The notes: generated by a model from the letters alone, not told the origin. 64,000 nt of DNA from CAZJGG01 sp964545475 (GCA_964545475.1 CAZJGG010000006.1:1-64000); one strand, 5' to 3'. Positions 40,875 through 50,951 are shown, counted from the first letter of the stretch. Numbers and translations are program-made.

Positions 40875-42696
40875 ACGAACCGCCTCCGCTCAATGAAGTA
40901 ATACCGCACCCCGAGCAGTTTTCCCGGCAGTTTTTGGTTATAAGACCTTGTAAAGACTTTTCGTATTCCTTTATAAAAAATGATTTCGTAACACCGATGT
41001 TAATGTGTTCCCAAGGTAAAACCTCGTCAAAATTTCTTTGTCTGAAAGCATAAAAACCAATGTCTATGCCGGCATCTAAACATGCTTTTTGCCAAACATC
41101 ATTGTTAAAAAAGTCTGTCCAGCCGTCAAACTTTGCGCCGCTTTTCCACGCGTTATAAACGACTTGACCTACACGTCTGTCTCCTCGTGCTAAAAGGGCT
41201 TCTATAATAGCGATTTCCGGATGGGAATAAGAAAGTTTAACACCTTTTTGCTTTAAAGCTTTTTTAAGAAACATTTGTTTTTGTTTAAAAGTTTCGTTAT
41301 CGTTTTGCCCAACCCATTGAAAAGGGGTAAAAGGTTTAGGAACGTAACACGCAAGAGACACGTTTAATGACAAAGGCATTTTTTTGCCGCTTCTGTTTGC
41401 GTAATAAACTCCTATTATTTTTTCAATAAGGTCCATAATCCCCTGTAAATCATCGTCATTTTCAGTGGGAAGCCCAAGCATTAAATAAAGCTTAAGCCTG
41501 TTGTATCCGCCTTTAAAGGCTATTGCAAGACCGCTTAAAATATCTTCTTCCGTTATGCCTTTGTTAATAACGTCTCTTAACCGCTGTGTTCCGGCTTCCG
41601 GCGCAAAAGTAAGGCTGGATTTTCTAACCCCTTGAACTTTTTCCATAAGGGCAAAATTAAACGCATCAAGGCGTAAAGATGGAAGGGAAAGGTTTACACC
41701 AAGCTTTTGGAAGCGGTCGATAAGGCCGTCTGTAAGCTCTTTAAAGCCGGTATAATCACTTGTGCTTAAAGATACAAGGGAAATTTCTTCGTATCCGGAA
41801 TTTTTAATAAGCTCCTCGGAATGGCTAAGCAAAGTTTCATGACTTTTTTCCCTTACAGGGCGGTTAATAAACCCTGCCTGGCAAAAACGGCAACCCCTTA
41901 TGCAACCTCTGAAAAGTTCAAGAGTTGTTCTGTCATGAACGGTTTCAATAAAAGGGATAAGCTCTTTTTCCGGGTAAAAAGCCTTGTCCATATCTTTTAC
42001 AAAAACTTTGTTAATTACAGGCTTTGCCTTTTCGTTGTTAGGAGCGATACGCTCAATTTCACCGTTTTGTTTATAAGAAACGTCGTAAAACATAGGGACA
42101 TAAACTCCCTCAATTTCTGTAAGAGACAAGAGAAAGTCTTTTCTAGTTCCGTTTGCTTTTTTGTTTTTATTGTATTTATCTAAAATTCCATTAAGGGTAA
42201 CTTCTCCCTCGCCTATATAGAAAAAGTCAATAAAGTCCGCTAAAGGCTCGGGGTTATAGGCGCAAGGACCTCCGGCGCAAATAATTGGGCAGTCTTCCCC
42301 TCTGTCCTTTGAATAAATAGGAGTTTGGGCTAAATCCAGCATATTTAAAACGTTTGTATAACTCATTTCATATTGAAGAGTAAAACCTACAATATCAAAT
42401 TTGTTAATGCGATCCCCTGTTTCAAGAGCAAAAAGAGGGAAGTTGTTTTCCCTCATAATTTTCTCCATATCGTGCCAAGGGGCGAAAACACGTTCGCAAT
42501 AAGTGTCTTCACGGTTATTTAAAAAATAATATAAAATGGATAGCCCTAAATGGCTCATGCCCACTTCATAAACATCTGGAAAGCAAAAAGCAAAACGTAT
42601 TTTATCTTTTGGCTCTTTTACTACCATATTAAGCTCATTGCCTATATATCTTGCAGGTTTTTCAACCTGTATTAAAAATTTATCGGGTATAAACAT
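40864..42696 (-). CDS. TIGR03960-type B12-binding-domain/radical SAM protein
   Basis: The 610-residue protein has a B12-binding-like N-domain (VGMSHLGLSILYYFLNN) and a radical SAM barrel with FRGCIRGCRFCQAGF (CxxxCxxC). The C-terminal tail has extra Cys (CRENCSGCGI). TIGR03960 proteins are paired with DUF2344 proteins, as here. Their reaction is not known; the MiaB/RimO-like barrel suggests modification of RNA or protein. Confidence 0.88.
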   Translation of the reverse strand: MFIPDKFLIQVEKPARYIGNELNMVVKEPKDKIRFAFCFPDVYEVGMSHLGLSILYYFLNNREDTYCERVFAPWHDMEKIMRENNFPLFALETGDRINKFDIVGFTLQYEMSYTNVLNMLDLAQTPIYSKDRGEDCPIICAGGPCAYNPEPLADFIDFFYIGEGEVTLNGILDKYNKNKKANGTRKDFLLSLTEIEGVYVPMFYDVSYKQNGEIERIAPNNEKAKPVINKVFVKDMDKAFYPEKELIPFIETVHDRTTLELFRGCIRGCRFCQAGFINRPVREKSHETLLSHSEELIKNSGYEEISLVSLSTSDYTGFKELTDGLIDRFQKLGVNLSLPSLRLDAFNFALMEKVQGVRKSSLTFAPEAGTQRLRDVINKGITEEDILSGLAIAFKGGYNRLKLYLMLGLPTENDDDLQGIMDLIEKIIGVYYANRSGKKMPLSLNVSLACYVPKPFTPFQWVGQNDNETFKQKQMFLKKALKQKGVKLSYSHPEIAIIEALLARGDRRVGQVVYNAWKSGAKFDGWTDFFNNDVWQKACLDAGIDIGFYAFRQRNFDEVLPWEHINIGVTKSFFIKEYEKSLQGLITKNCRENCSGCGITSLSGGGSCEH

Positions 42697-42697
42697 T

Positions 42698-43552
42698 TCA
42701 TTCTCCTAGCTTTAAAAGCTTAATTAATTCAGGCAAGGCTTTCTCAAAACAAACTCCGTATTTCCTGTCCTGTTGAAGATTTACGGTATATTCAATGCAT
42801 TTATAAGTATAATCAACTGCGATTTGTGCGGATTCTGTAAGGCAAAAACCATTAAGCAACGCCGCAAGAACAGCAGAGCTAAAAACATCTCCTGTGCCGT
42901 GGAAATGACCATCTATACGCTTGTTAAAGGCGTAACTTATTTCACCTGTAGTTTTATTGTAGCAAGCCGCTCCAAGTTGGTCTTTTTCAAAGGAAATACC
43001 TGTTAAAACAACTTTTGATACGTTTCCGAAAGCAAGGCGTTTTAATAGTTCTTCGATATACTTTTTGTCGTAATTATCTGCCACATAAGGTTCATTAAGC
43101 AAAAACGCCGCTTCTGTTAGATTTGGGGCGATAATATCCGCTTTAGCGCAAAGCTTTGCCACGCCCTGAGCCATATCATTTGTATATGTGGTGTAAAGAA
43201 TGCCGTTGTCCCCCATAACTGGGTCTACATATATTATGGTTTTATCGCTTTTAAATTTGTCAAAAATCTCTGCAATTAAGTCTATTTGCTCAAAAGACCC
43301 TAAAAAGCCGCTGTAAAGGGCATCAAATTCAAGCCCAAGGGTTTGCCAATGCTCTGAAATAGGAGCTATATCCCCTGTTAAATCTCTGAATGTAAAGCCC
43401 GTAAAGCCGCCAGTATGGGTTGACAAAACCGCTGTAGGCAAAACGCCGGTATCAATCCCTGCCGCTGATAAAATGGGAAGGGCAACAGTTAAAGAACACC
43501 GCCCAAGGCATGATATATCGTGAATTGCTATTACTCTCTTTTGTGAAGTCAT
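42698..43552 (-). CDS. pdxY: Pyridoxamine/pyridoxal kinase
   Basis: The protein of about 284 residues starts VIAIHDISCLGRCSLTVALP and has the ribokinase-like end HFHGTGDVFSSAVLAALL with the catalytic Asp. It phosphorylates vitamin B6 vitamers to feed PLP enzymes. ATG 43552 follows GGAGG at a good distance; the frame upstream overlaps the PLP-dependent gene before it. That neighbour needs PLP, which fits the pairing. Confidence 0.87.
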   Translation of the reverse strand: MTSQKRVIAIHDISCLGRCSLTVALPILSAAGIDTGVLPTAVLSTHTGGFTGFTFRDLTGDIAPISEHWQTLGLEFDALYSGFLGSFEQIDLIAEIFDKFKSDKTIIYVDPVMGDNGILYTTYTNDMAQGVAKLCAKADIIAPNLTEAAFLLNEPYVADNYDKKYIEELLKRLAFGNVSKVVLTGISFEKDQLGAACYNKTTGEISYAFNKRIDGHFHGTGDVFSSAVLAALLNGFCLTESAQIAVDYTYKCIEYTVNLQQDRKYGVCFEKALPELIKLLKLGE

Positions 43553-43571
43553 TTCTTTCCTCCGGATAAAG

Positions 43572-44561
43572 TTAAAAGTTAAATTGCTTAGTGTTGGATA
43601 AAAGCCCAAAAACTCCGCCTGTGTTTATATACATTACATTTTGGACATTATCAAAAGTGCCTTTTTGTAATTCAGTTACAAAGCCACGTAATGCCTTTGC
43701 ATTATAAACATGGTCTAAAACCATGCCTTCGTTTTTGGCAATTTCTTTAATAAACTCAATATCTTCATCAGCTGCGATGGAATATCCTGCTCCTTGATAA
43801 CCTTCTATTATTTCAATTTCATCTAAAGAAAAATTCTGATTTTCTGTTAAATAAGAGTTGCTTTCTTTTAAAATTGTATCAATTTTATTTACAAAATAAT
43901 CTTTGTCGTCGCAAATGCAAACGCCGCAAACCCTTAAACCTGCATTTAAAAGCCTGTTGCCAAGTATAAGCCCGGCAACTGTGCCCCCTGAACCTGCTGT
44001 AGCGCAAAGAGTATCAAGTTTTATTTCTGTTTCGTTTTGCCAAGCGATTATTTCTTCCATGCATTTTACATAGCCAAAATTGCCTATGCCGAAAGAGCCA
44101 CCCTCTGGTATTACATAAGCGTTATGCCCTTTTTCCTTATATTCGTCTTTAATATTATTCATTATTTCAAATCTTTTTGCGGAGTATTCCTCACGGGTAA
44201 CAAATCTTACGTCCGCCCCTAAAAGCTTATCAAGGAACAAATTGCCATCAATTTCACAATGATCATTTTTGCGAAGTAATAAAACGCTTTTTAAGCCTTC
44301 TCGTGCACAAATTGCGGCTGTTGCACGGCAATGGTTAGATTGTATTCCACCGCAAGTTATGATAGTGTCGCAATTGTTTTTTTGAGCTTCTGCAAGGCAA
44401 AATTCCAGTTTTCTTATTTTGTTACCGGAAAATTCATTTCCTGTATAGTCATCTCGTTTGACATAAAAATTTATGCCAAGCTTTTTAGATAAATAATTCA
44501 TTTTATAAACCGGCGTAGGCGTGTTTGCAAAATTTAATTTTTCTGGCATTGCTAACATCAT
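43572..44561 (-). CDS. D-cysteine desulfhydrase/ACC deaminase-family PLP enzyme
   Basis: The 329-residue protein is a fold-type II PLP enzyme: the lysine in EFSGNKIRKLEF binds PLP, and TCGGIQSNHCRATAAICARE and ATAGSGGTVAGLILG follow. Substrates of the family are D-cysteine, ACC or L-cysteate. The sequence alone does not settle which; D-cysteine desulfhydrase is most common in Firmicutes. Its ATG overlaps the cca stop. Confidence 0.82.
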   Translation of the reverse strand: MMLAMPEKLNFANTPTPVYKMNYLSKKLGINFYVKRDDYTGNEFSGNKIRKLEFCLAEAQKNNCDTIITCGGIQSNHCRATAAICAREGLKSVLLLRKNDHCEIDGNLFLDKLLGADVRFVTREEYSAKRFEIMNNIKDEYKEKGHNAYVIPEGGSFGIGNFGYVKCMEEIIAWQNETEIKLDTLCATAGSGGTVAGLILGNRLLNAGLRVCGVCICDDKDYFVNKIDTILKESNSYLTENQNFSLDEIEIIEGYQGAGYSIAADEDIEFIKEIAKNEGMVLDHVYNAKALRGFVTELQKGTFDNVQNVMYINTGGVFGLLSNTKQFNF

Positions 44562-45790
44562 ATTTCCCCCTTATTTACTAAATCCTTAACAATATCAACA
44601 AGAATAGGTTCACTATTTTTATGAGGCGTTTTTAAAACTTCATCAAGAAGCAAATTTAATATACTTCCAATTTGCTTGCCCTTTTGAACGCCTATGTCTA
44701 TTAGCATGTTGCCGTTTACGGCTAAATCCCCCATAGAACAGCAATCCCCGTTTTCTATTATTTCATTGTGAAGCTTTTCAATTTGGTTAATTAAGCTTAA
44801 TTCCTCGTTGTTTTGGTTATTTATTATTTTTTTTAGATATAGCAAGTTTTTAAGCCTTTCATGCCCTATGGCATAAACTGCTTTGCGGATTTCATAACTA
44901 TCCGGATGAATATTGGTGTTAAGCCATTTTACATAAATGGGTGTTTCCTTTAAAACGATATTATCAAATTTAAAGAGCTTTAAAATTCTTTGCAAATCTT
45001 GACCGTTATCATAAAAAAACAAAAGGCTTAGCCTAAAAATAATATTGTTTTCACAAGCTCTTATAAAGCTTTTTGTTTTATTAAAATATTCTTTGAAATA
45101 AGCGTCTGCTTTTTTGTCTATATGCTCTAAAAGCCCGGTTTCATAAATTTTGGATAAGCCCTCTGGGTTTTCTGAAAGCAGGGTTTTAACAAATTCGTCT
45201 CTTATTCTTTCGGTGCTGACGCATTTAATTAAATCGGCGTTTTCCAAAATAGCTTTATAGGTATTGTCTTCAATACTAAAATTAAGCTGTGCGCCAAAGC
45301 GTACAGCCCTTAACATTCTAAGTGCATCTTCTTGAAAACGTTTAGAGGGGTTTCCCACGCCTTTTATCGTTTTTGCCTTTATATCTTCAATGCCGCCGAA
45401 AGGGTCTTTAAAACCTGTGGTTTCGTGGTATGCAATGGCGTTCATTGTAAAATCTCTGCGCTTTAAATCGTTTATTAAATCGTCGGTGTATATAACGTTG
45501 TCGGGGTGTCTGCCGTCGGAATAGTCTCCGTCTATGCGGTAAGTTGTAACCTCATAGTTTTCACCCCTAACAACAACTGTAACAGTTCCGTGGATAATGC
45601 CTGTATCAAAGGTTTTAGGGAAAACTTTTTTAACTTCCTCCGGCTTGGCAGACGTTGTAATATCCCAGTCTTTAGGGGTTTTTCCCATTAAAACATCTCT
45701 AACACAGCCGCCAACAATAAAAACCTCAAAGCCACGGTCATTAAGGGATTTTATTATATACGAAACATCTTTGGGCAAATTTACATTCAT
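44558..45790 (-). CDS. cca: CCA tRNA nucleotidyltransferase
   Basis: The 410-residue protein is a class II nucleotidyltransferase: GGCVRDVLMGKTPKDWDITT, RRDFTMNAIAY and RFQEDALRMLRAVRFGAQL, followed by a helical C-terminal body. It adds CCA to tRNA 3' ends. The tRNA-Glu gene in this window lacks an encoded CCA, so this activity is needed for it. ATG 45790 is the natural start. Confidence 0.93.
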   Translation of the reverse strand: MNVNLPKDVSYIIKSLNDRGFEVFIVGGCVRDVLMGKTPKDWDITTSAKPEEVKKVFPKTFDTGIIHGTVTVVVRGENYEVTTYRIDGDYSDGRHPDNVIYTDDLINDLKRRDFTMNAIAYHETTGFKDPFGGIEDIKAKTIKGVGNPSKRFQEDALRMLRAVRFGAQLNFSIEDNTYKAILENADLIKCVSTERIRDEFVKTLLSENPEGLSKIYETGLLEHIDKKADAYFKEYFNKTKSFIRACENNIIFRLSLLFFYDNGQDLQRILKLFKFDNIVLKETPIYVKWLNTNIHPDSYEIRKAVYAIGHERLKNLLYLKKIINNQNNEELSLINQIEKLHNEIIENGDCCSMGDLAVNGNMLIDIGVQKGKQIGSILNLLLDEVLKTPHKNSEPILVDIVKDLVNKGEI

Positions 45791-45806
45791 AAAAACACTT
45801 CCTGAA

Positions 45807-46265
45807 TTATCCTTTAAACTTTGCTAAAAGCTTATCCCATGGCTTTTGCTTTTTCGCCGGGGTTGATGCTTTGTCTGGTTTTCCGCTTTTAACTTCAACA
45901 ATATAAATACCAGCCATAACGACTTTAACAGATTTTTTAACAGGCAAAGCTTCAAAAACTTTTTTGTCGCACATAAGTGTTACAATTTGCGGCCCAACCT
46001 TTGCTTTTACAAGGGGCATTTTAATAAATTTATAAAGCCTTGGCAAATTTTCAAGAACAGCTTTTGGTAAGTTAGCATCATGAGCTTTTACTTTTTTCTT
46101 GTCAATTACATAAATTGTTGCGTTTTGCTTGGATTTTTGAATCATTTCCTCCTGGTCTGCATATTTTTTACCTGCCCATCTGTTAAGCATATAAAGCCCG
46201 CCAAAAATTGCCGCAACCGCAAAAAATACAATTAACATAATGTCCGTAGCGCCTAAGTTACTCAT
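45807..46265 (-). CDS. Hypothetical membrane-anchored basic protein
   Basis: The 152-residue protein has one N-terminal membrane helix (TDIMLIVFFAVAAIFGGLYM) and a basic cytoplasmic part with a conserved-looking KVGPQIVTLMCDKKVFEALP and a Lys/Pro-rich tail. I do not recognise a family. It has its own promoter and precedes cca on the same strand, 16 bp away. Confidence 0.6.
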   Translation of the reverse strand: MSNLGATDIMLIVFFAVAAIFGGLYMLNRWAGKKYADQEEMIQKSKQNATIYVIDKKKVKAHDANLPKAVLENLPRLYKFIKMPLVKAKVGPQIVTLMCDKKVFEALPVKKSVKVVMAGIYIVEVKSGKPDKASTPAKKQKPWDKLLAKFKG

Positions 46266-46362
46266 TTTTATCCTCCCGTATGCAATGTGATGTCTTAAAA
46301 CGGTATTCTATAATCTTCAACAAATATTGAAGTCAGTTTTAGTGACACCATAATAATGTTCT

Positions 46363-46391
46363 ATTATAAATAATTTATTTTATTTAAGCAA
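46363..46391 (-). promoter_or_regulatory. Promoter of the 46265 gene and possibly cca
   Basis: On the minus strand TTGCTT (46391..46386) and TATAAT (46368..46363) are 17 bp apart. Confidence 0.6.
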
Positions 46392-46454
46392 GTATTTTGG
46401 TATAATAATTCCATAACTGCTTAAATGTAGCTCAATTTGTAAATCTTAACCATA

Positions 46455-46609
46455 CTCCTTAACCACATAAAATAGCATTGCCTTGCGGCAAATTTTACTT
46501 GTGGACTACGTCATCAACTTCTTGTGTGCCGCTAGCACACGGCGTCGTCTCTTCCTTGCCACAAGCAAAATTTGCTCGCAACTCAGTACTATTTTATATG
46601 GTTAAGGAG
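46455..46609. mobile_element. MITE, family C copy 1 (155 bp)
   Basis: Inverted ends CTCCTTAACCACATAAAATAG and its imperfect complement at the right close the element, with TA on both sides. The core reads, on the minus strand, CAAGGAAGAGACGACGCC, a GTGTGCTAGCGGCACAC hairpin, then TGATGACGTAG. It ends 31 bp before the cls start, so it lies in that gene's upstream region. Copy 2 is at 57267..57522. Confidence 0.8.
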
Positions 46610-46640
46610 TATAATAAAATCCATTAATGGGGGACTGATT

Positions 46641-48113
46641 GTGTTTTCTGATTTTTTATCACTTTTATTAATAATACTATCTATTTTAAACTTTGCTTTT
46701 GCAGTAATTGTTGTGTTTATTCAGCGGAAAAACCCAGCAACAACATGGGCGTGGCTTATGGTTATTATAATTATTCCATACGTTGGGTTTTTAATATACT
46801 TGCTTTTTGGGCTGGACGGCAGAAAACATAAAGTTTTTGCAGAAAAAACCCATAAAGACGAATGGATTTTTAATGAGTTTTACGATCTTGATGAAAATAA
46901 CTTGCAATTTTTAAACGAGCAGATGGAATATGTCCGCAGGCATAATATTATGCAAACAGAAGGCTCTGAACATTTTGACGATATGGTTTATTTAAACCTA
47001 ATTTCCGGCAACGGCTTTTTTTACGAAAACAATGACATTACAATTTATGACGATGGAAACACTAAATTTGATGCACTAATAGACGACATTGGACGTGCTG
47101 AAAAGTTTATTCATTTGCAATATTATATTGTTAGAAACGACGAGTTGGGTAAAAGGATAATAACAGCCCTTGCCAAAAAGGCAGAGGAGGGCGTAGAAGT
47201 CCGTATGCTTATTGATGGTATGGGTTGTGTATCAACGCATAAGGGGCTTTTTAAACCACTAATAAAAGCAGGGGGCAAGCTTTCTGTTTTTTTACCGCCG
47301 TATTTTATTAGAATAAACTTTAGAAACCACAGAAAAATTGCTGTAATTGACGGTAAAATCGGCTACGTGGGAGGTCTTAATATCGGAGATGAATATTTAG
47401 GAGTATCAAAAAGATTTGGTTTTTGGCGAGATTGCCATATTAAAGCCGTTGGAGATGCTGTTAAACAAATGGAGCTTCGTTTTATTATGGACTGGAATTA
47501 CTCTGCCAAAGATGATAAAATTAAATGTAGTAAGGAATATTTTCCCACTATAGAATCAAAAGGCAAAACAGGAATGCAAATTGTTTCAAGCGGCCCGGAT
47601 ACAAAGTGGCCGTCTATTTTATACGGATACAATAAAATGATTTCGGAGGCGGATAAATCCATTTATATTCAAACGCCCTATTTCGTGCCGGACGACAGTA
47701 TGTTTGAAGCTATAAGAGTTGCGGCTTTATCCGGCATTGATGTTAGAATTATTATTCCGGCAAACCCAGATCACCCTTTTGTATATTGGGCTGCTCTTTC
47801 GTATTTGGGAGAACTTTTAAACGCCGGAGTAAAATGTTATAAATATGAAAAAGGCTTTGTTCATAGTAAGTTTATTGTTGTGGATACTCTTGTTTCGTCT
47901 ATTGGCACGGCGAATATGGACATAAGAAGCTTTAAACTTAATTTTGAAACAAATGCGTTTATTTATGGTCATGAAATTGCAAAAAGAATTGAAGATTCAT
48001 ATTTTAAAGATTTAGATGATTGCACGGAAATTACTTTGGAATGGTACAATAACCGTTCTGCGATGACTAAACTTAAAGAAGCGGTGTCAAGGCTGTTAGC
48101 TCCGCTTTTATAA
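46641..48113 (+). CDS. cls: Cardiolipin synthase (phospholipase D family)
   Basis: The protein of about 490 residues has two N-terminal membrane helices (LLLIILSILNFAFAVIVVFI; AWLMVIIIIPYVGFLIYLLF) and two HKD motifs, NHRKIAVIDGKIGYVGG and VHSKFIVVDTLVSSIGT. It joins phosphatidylglycerol molecules to cardiolipin. GTG 46641 is chosen because GGGGGAC lies just upstream; the frame further upstream runs into the family C MITE. Confidence 0.92.
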   Translation: MFSDFLSLLLIILSILNFAFAVIVVFIQRKNPATTWAWLMVIIIIPYVGFLIYLLFGLDGRKHKVFAEKTHKDEWIFNEFYDLDENNLQFLNEQMEYVRRHNIMQTEGSEHFDDMVYLNLISGNGFFYENNDITIYDDGNTKFDALIDDIGRAEKFIHLQYYIVRNDELGKRIITALAKKAEEGVEVRMLIDGMGCVSTHKGLFKPLIKAGGKLSVFLPPYFIRINFRNHRKIAVIDGKIGYVGGLNIGDEYLGVSKRFGFWRDCHIKAVGDAVKQMELRFIMDWNYSAKDDKIKCSKEYFPTIESKGKTGMQIVSSGPDTKWPSILYGYNKMISEADKSIYIQTPYFVPDDSMFEAIRVAALSGIDVRIIIPANPDHPFVYWAALSYLGELLNAGVKCYKYEKGFVHSKFIVVDTLVSSIGTANMDIRSFKLNFETNAFIYGHEIAKRIEDSYFKDLDDCTEITLEWYNNRSAMTKLKEAVSRLLAPLL

Positions 48114-48127
48114 TTTTTGGAGGAATT

Positions 48128-48937
48128 ATGTTTAAATTAATAGCAATTGACGTGGATGGAACACTTATAAATTCTAACCACGAGCTTTCGGAACAAAATA
48201 TTAATGCAATTAACAAAGCCGTTGAAATGGGCATTTATGTTGTTGTAGCAACAGGGCGTTGCCCAACCGGTGTATATAAATTTTTAAACAGAATAAACTT
48301 TAAGGACAAGGAAAGTTATATTATAAGCCATAACGGTTCGATTATAGTAAACGCTAAAACAAAAGAACTAATCCCTTATTCCTCCCTTACAGGCAAGGAA
48401 TATAAAGAGCTTCAAAAAATAGGCAAGGAATTGGGGTTTAAAGTTTACGCTTTTGATAGAGATGCGTGTATAGCAGATGAATTTCACATTTTTGCCAAAG
48501 AAGATGTTTCCCATAATGAAATTGAGTTTAGGCAAATAAACTTTGAGAAGCTTCCGGATGACCACCCTGTAATACGGGTTTTATTCAGCGGTGAAGAAAA
48601 CTATATTAACGATAATTTAAACAAAATACCAAGTGAACTTTTTGAACGGTTTACAACTATGAGAAGCCATAAAACTCTATTTGAATTTTTGAGAAAAGGT
48701 AATAGCAAAGGTGCGGCTTTAAAAGCATTAGCGGAAACACTTGGCATTAAACGTGAAGAGGTTATGTGTATTGGGGATGCTGAAAACGACATTTATATGA
48801 TGGAATACGCCGGGTTTTCCGTGGCAATGGGCAATGCTATGGATGCGGTGAAAAAGGCGGCAAACTATGTTACTAAAACAAATGATGAAAGCGGCGTTGC
48901 ATATGCTTTGGAAAAGTTTGTATTAAACGAAAACTAA
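48128..48937 (+). CDS. HAD-superfamily Cof-type phosphatase
   Basis: The 269-residue protein has the HAD motifs DVDGTLINSN at the start and GDAENDIYMMEYAGFSVAMG near the end, with the Cof-type cap between. Such enzymes dephosphorylate sugar phosphates, FMN or nucleotides; the substrate is unknown. It follows cls by 15 bp and shares its operon. Confidence 0.88.
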   Translation: MFKLIAIDVDGTLINSNHELSEQNINAINKAVEMGIYVVVATGRCPTGVYKFLNRINFKDKESYIISHNGSIIVNAKTKELIPYSSLTGKEYKELQKIGKELGFKVYAFDRDACIADEFHIFAKEDVSHNEIEFRQINFEKLPDDHPVIRVLFSGEENYINDNLNKIPSELFERFTTMRSHKTLFEFLRKGNSKGAALKALAETLGIKREEVMCIGDAENDIYMMEYAGFSVAMGNAMDAVKKAANYVTKTNDESGVAYALEKFVLNEN

Positions 48938-48952
48938 AAAAAGAGGGGTATT

Positions 48953-49588
48953 ATGGAGGTTTCGTTGGTTAAGAGCCTGTTCAAAGTCTCCATTTCAGTG
49001 TCTTTTCGGCAAATTTTCTTAATTGCTGCGTCAGAGGCAAACGCCCATACTTATCGTAGTATGAACGTTCGCCTCTTCCTTGCAATTAAAAAAATTTGCT
49101 CGAAAATCCACTAAAAGCGAGACTTTGAACAGGCTCTAAGGCTGAAATAAAAGATTGTAGCCAAATACATGAAATGCAAGTAAACGCATTTAAAATCTTA
49201 CTTGATAAGTATAAAGATTACGACCACAACCCAGCCGCCGAATCTGTTGAAAAAGTTATTGAGAGGATGAGGCAGCCCCTTTCTGATTATTATTATATAC
49301 GGTATGGGGCTCATAGTATTGGTGCAATTCGTGCTCTAAATGTTAATGATAATGACTTTAGAATTTCACCTATTTTTATATTGCCAATTTCAAGGGAGAG
49401 GTTATGGCAAAAAAGCTATAGAAAAAATAGAATCCCTTTACCCGAGTGCTAGGTGTTGGCTTGTTAGCACCATAAAGCAAGAGAAAAAACTGTGCGGTCT
49501 TTATGAAAAAATGGGCTACAAAGCCACGGGGGAAGAAGAAATTTTTAAAGATGGAATGACTATAATTCATTATAAGAAAAACTTGTAG
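48953..49588 (+). pseudogene. GNAT acetyltransferase broken by a MITE and a frameshift
   Basis: The gene starts MEVSLVK at 48953. A 164-bp MITE is inserted after the seventh codon, and the frame resumes at 49141 as AEIKDCSQIHEMQVNAFKIL. Near 49380 the frame changes again, and the GNAT motif QFQGRGYGKKAIEKIES and the C-terminal KKLCGLYEKMGYKATGEEEI follow in another frame to 49588. Both lesions are needed to explain the pieces. The protein is not made. Confidence 0.85.
48973..49136. mobile_element. MITE, family A copy 2 (164 bp)
   Basis: Inverted ends GAGCCTGTTCAAAGTCTC and GAGACTTTGAACAGGCTC are perfect complements. TAA flanks both sides (48970..48972, 49137..49139), and removing the element with one TAA restores the GNAT frame, so the insertion is precise. 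On the minus strand the centre reads CAAGGAAGAGG, AACGTTCATACT, TATGGGCGTT and TGACGCAG. Confidence 0.88.
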
Positions 49589-49625
49589 ATGATGTAATAA
49601 TACCGCAGACACGGAGGTGTGTTTT

Positions 49626-50882
49626 ATGTATGAAACCGATGATTTTATTGATAAATGTATTTTAGTTGCAGTAGATGACGAAAGCGGAGAAATTGACAGC
49701 GAAACGTCTCTTAATGAGCTGGACGAGCTTTTAAAAACAAGCGGCGGAATAAACGTCGGAAGACTGATTCAAAAAAGGGAAAACAGGCATCCCGTTCATT
49801 ATTTAGGCAAAGGGAAGCTTGAAGAGCTAAAAGACTTAATAAGCCTGACAGGTGCTAACGGCATAATATGTGATGACGAATTGTCAGGAGTGCAACAAAA
49901 AAATATGTCAAATGTGCTGGACGTTAAAATAATGGACAGAACTATGCTTATTCTTGATATTTTTGCGAAACATGCAAGCACAAAGGAAGGTAAAGTTCAA
50001 GTTGAGCTTGCCCAATTGAAATACAATATGTCACACCTTACAGGAATGGGTAAACAGTTATCCCGTCTTGGAGGTGGCATAGGAACAAGAGGCCCAGGGG
50101 AGAAAAAACTTGAAATAGACAGACGAACTATTAATGAGCGAATTACATTTTTAAACCGTGAGCTTAAAGAAATTGAAAAGCACAGAGAGATTTTAAGGGA
50201 AAAAAGGCTTAAAAATGCCATTCCGGTGGTTGCTCTTGTGGGTTATACTAATGCGGGAAAATCAACTCTTATGAATGCAGTTTCCCAAGCCGGAGTTTTG
50301 GCAATGGATAAACTTTTTGCAACTCTTGACACAACAACAAGAAAAGTGACCCTTCCAAACGGCAGAGAAGTAGTTTTTTCAGACACTGTAGGTTTTATTC
50401 AAAAGTTACCTCACGGCTTAATACAGGCTTTTAAAGCAACTCTTGAAGAACTTAAATATGCACATATTTTAGTGCATGTTGTGGATGCATCAAGCCCCTA
50501 CAGAGACCAACAGATGAATGTTGTATACTCTACGCTAAAATCTTTAACTTGTATGGATAAACCAGTAGTTACAGTATTTAATAAAACGGATTTGATGGAA
50601 TATAATCCATACCCTATGGATAGTAAGGCAAGAGCGACTATTAGCCTATCTGCTCTTGAACTTGTGAACATTGACATATTTTTGGAAAAAATTGAAAATA
50701 TTATCAATAATTCAAGACAAACTTTAGAAATTTTCGTACCTTATAATGAAAGCAGAGTTTTAAGCAGAATATATGATGATTGTGAAGTTTTAAGTGAGGA
50801 ACATAAAGAAGAGGGAACATTGGTAATTATTAGGTGTGATGAAAGATTTACCAATATATTATCAAAATATATGATTAATTGA
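49626..50882 (+). CDS. hflX: GTPase HflX
   Basis: The protein of about 418 residues has the HflX N-domain (GRLIQKRENRHPVHYLGKGK), the glycine-rich RLGGGIGTRGPGEKKLEID linker and the G domain with GYTNAGKSTLMNAV, DTVGFIQKLPH and NKTD. HflX splits stalled or heat-damaged ribosomes, and its homologues contribute to macrolide-lincosamide resistance. ATG 49626 is 8 bp after GGAGG. Confidence 0.95.
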   Translation: MYETDDFIDKCILVAVDDESGEIDSETSLNELDELLKTSGGINVGRLIQKRENRHPVHYLGKGKLEELKDLISLTGANGIICDDELSGVQQKNMSNVLDVKIMDRTMLILDIFAKHASTKEGKVQVELAQLKYNMSHLTGMGKQLSRLGGGIGTRGPGEKKLEIDRRTINERITFLNRELKEIEKHREILREKRLKNAIPVVALVGYTNAGKSTLMNAVSQAGVLAMDKLFATLDTTTRKVTLPNGREVVFSDTVGFIQKLPHGLIQAFKATLEELKYAHILVHVVDASSPYRDQQMNVVYSTLKSLTCMDKPVVTVFNKTDLMEYNPYPMDSKARATISLSALELVNIDIFLEKIENIINNSRQTLEIFVPYNESRVLSRIYDDCEVLSEEHKEEGTLVIIRCDERFTNILSKYMIN

Positions 50883-50951
50883 TGTCGAAATATGTCGAAA
50901 GCAATTGGTTTACACATACTTTTTGTCATGATATACTTGAAATGGCACTTA

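Noticed and set aside
46572..46640. Upstream start for cls
   Set aside because: The extra 23 codons lie largely in the family C MITE and lack a ribosome-binding site; GTG 46641 has one.
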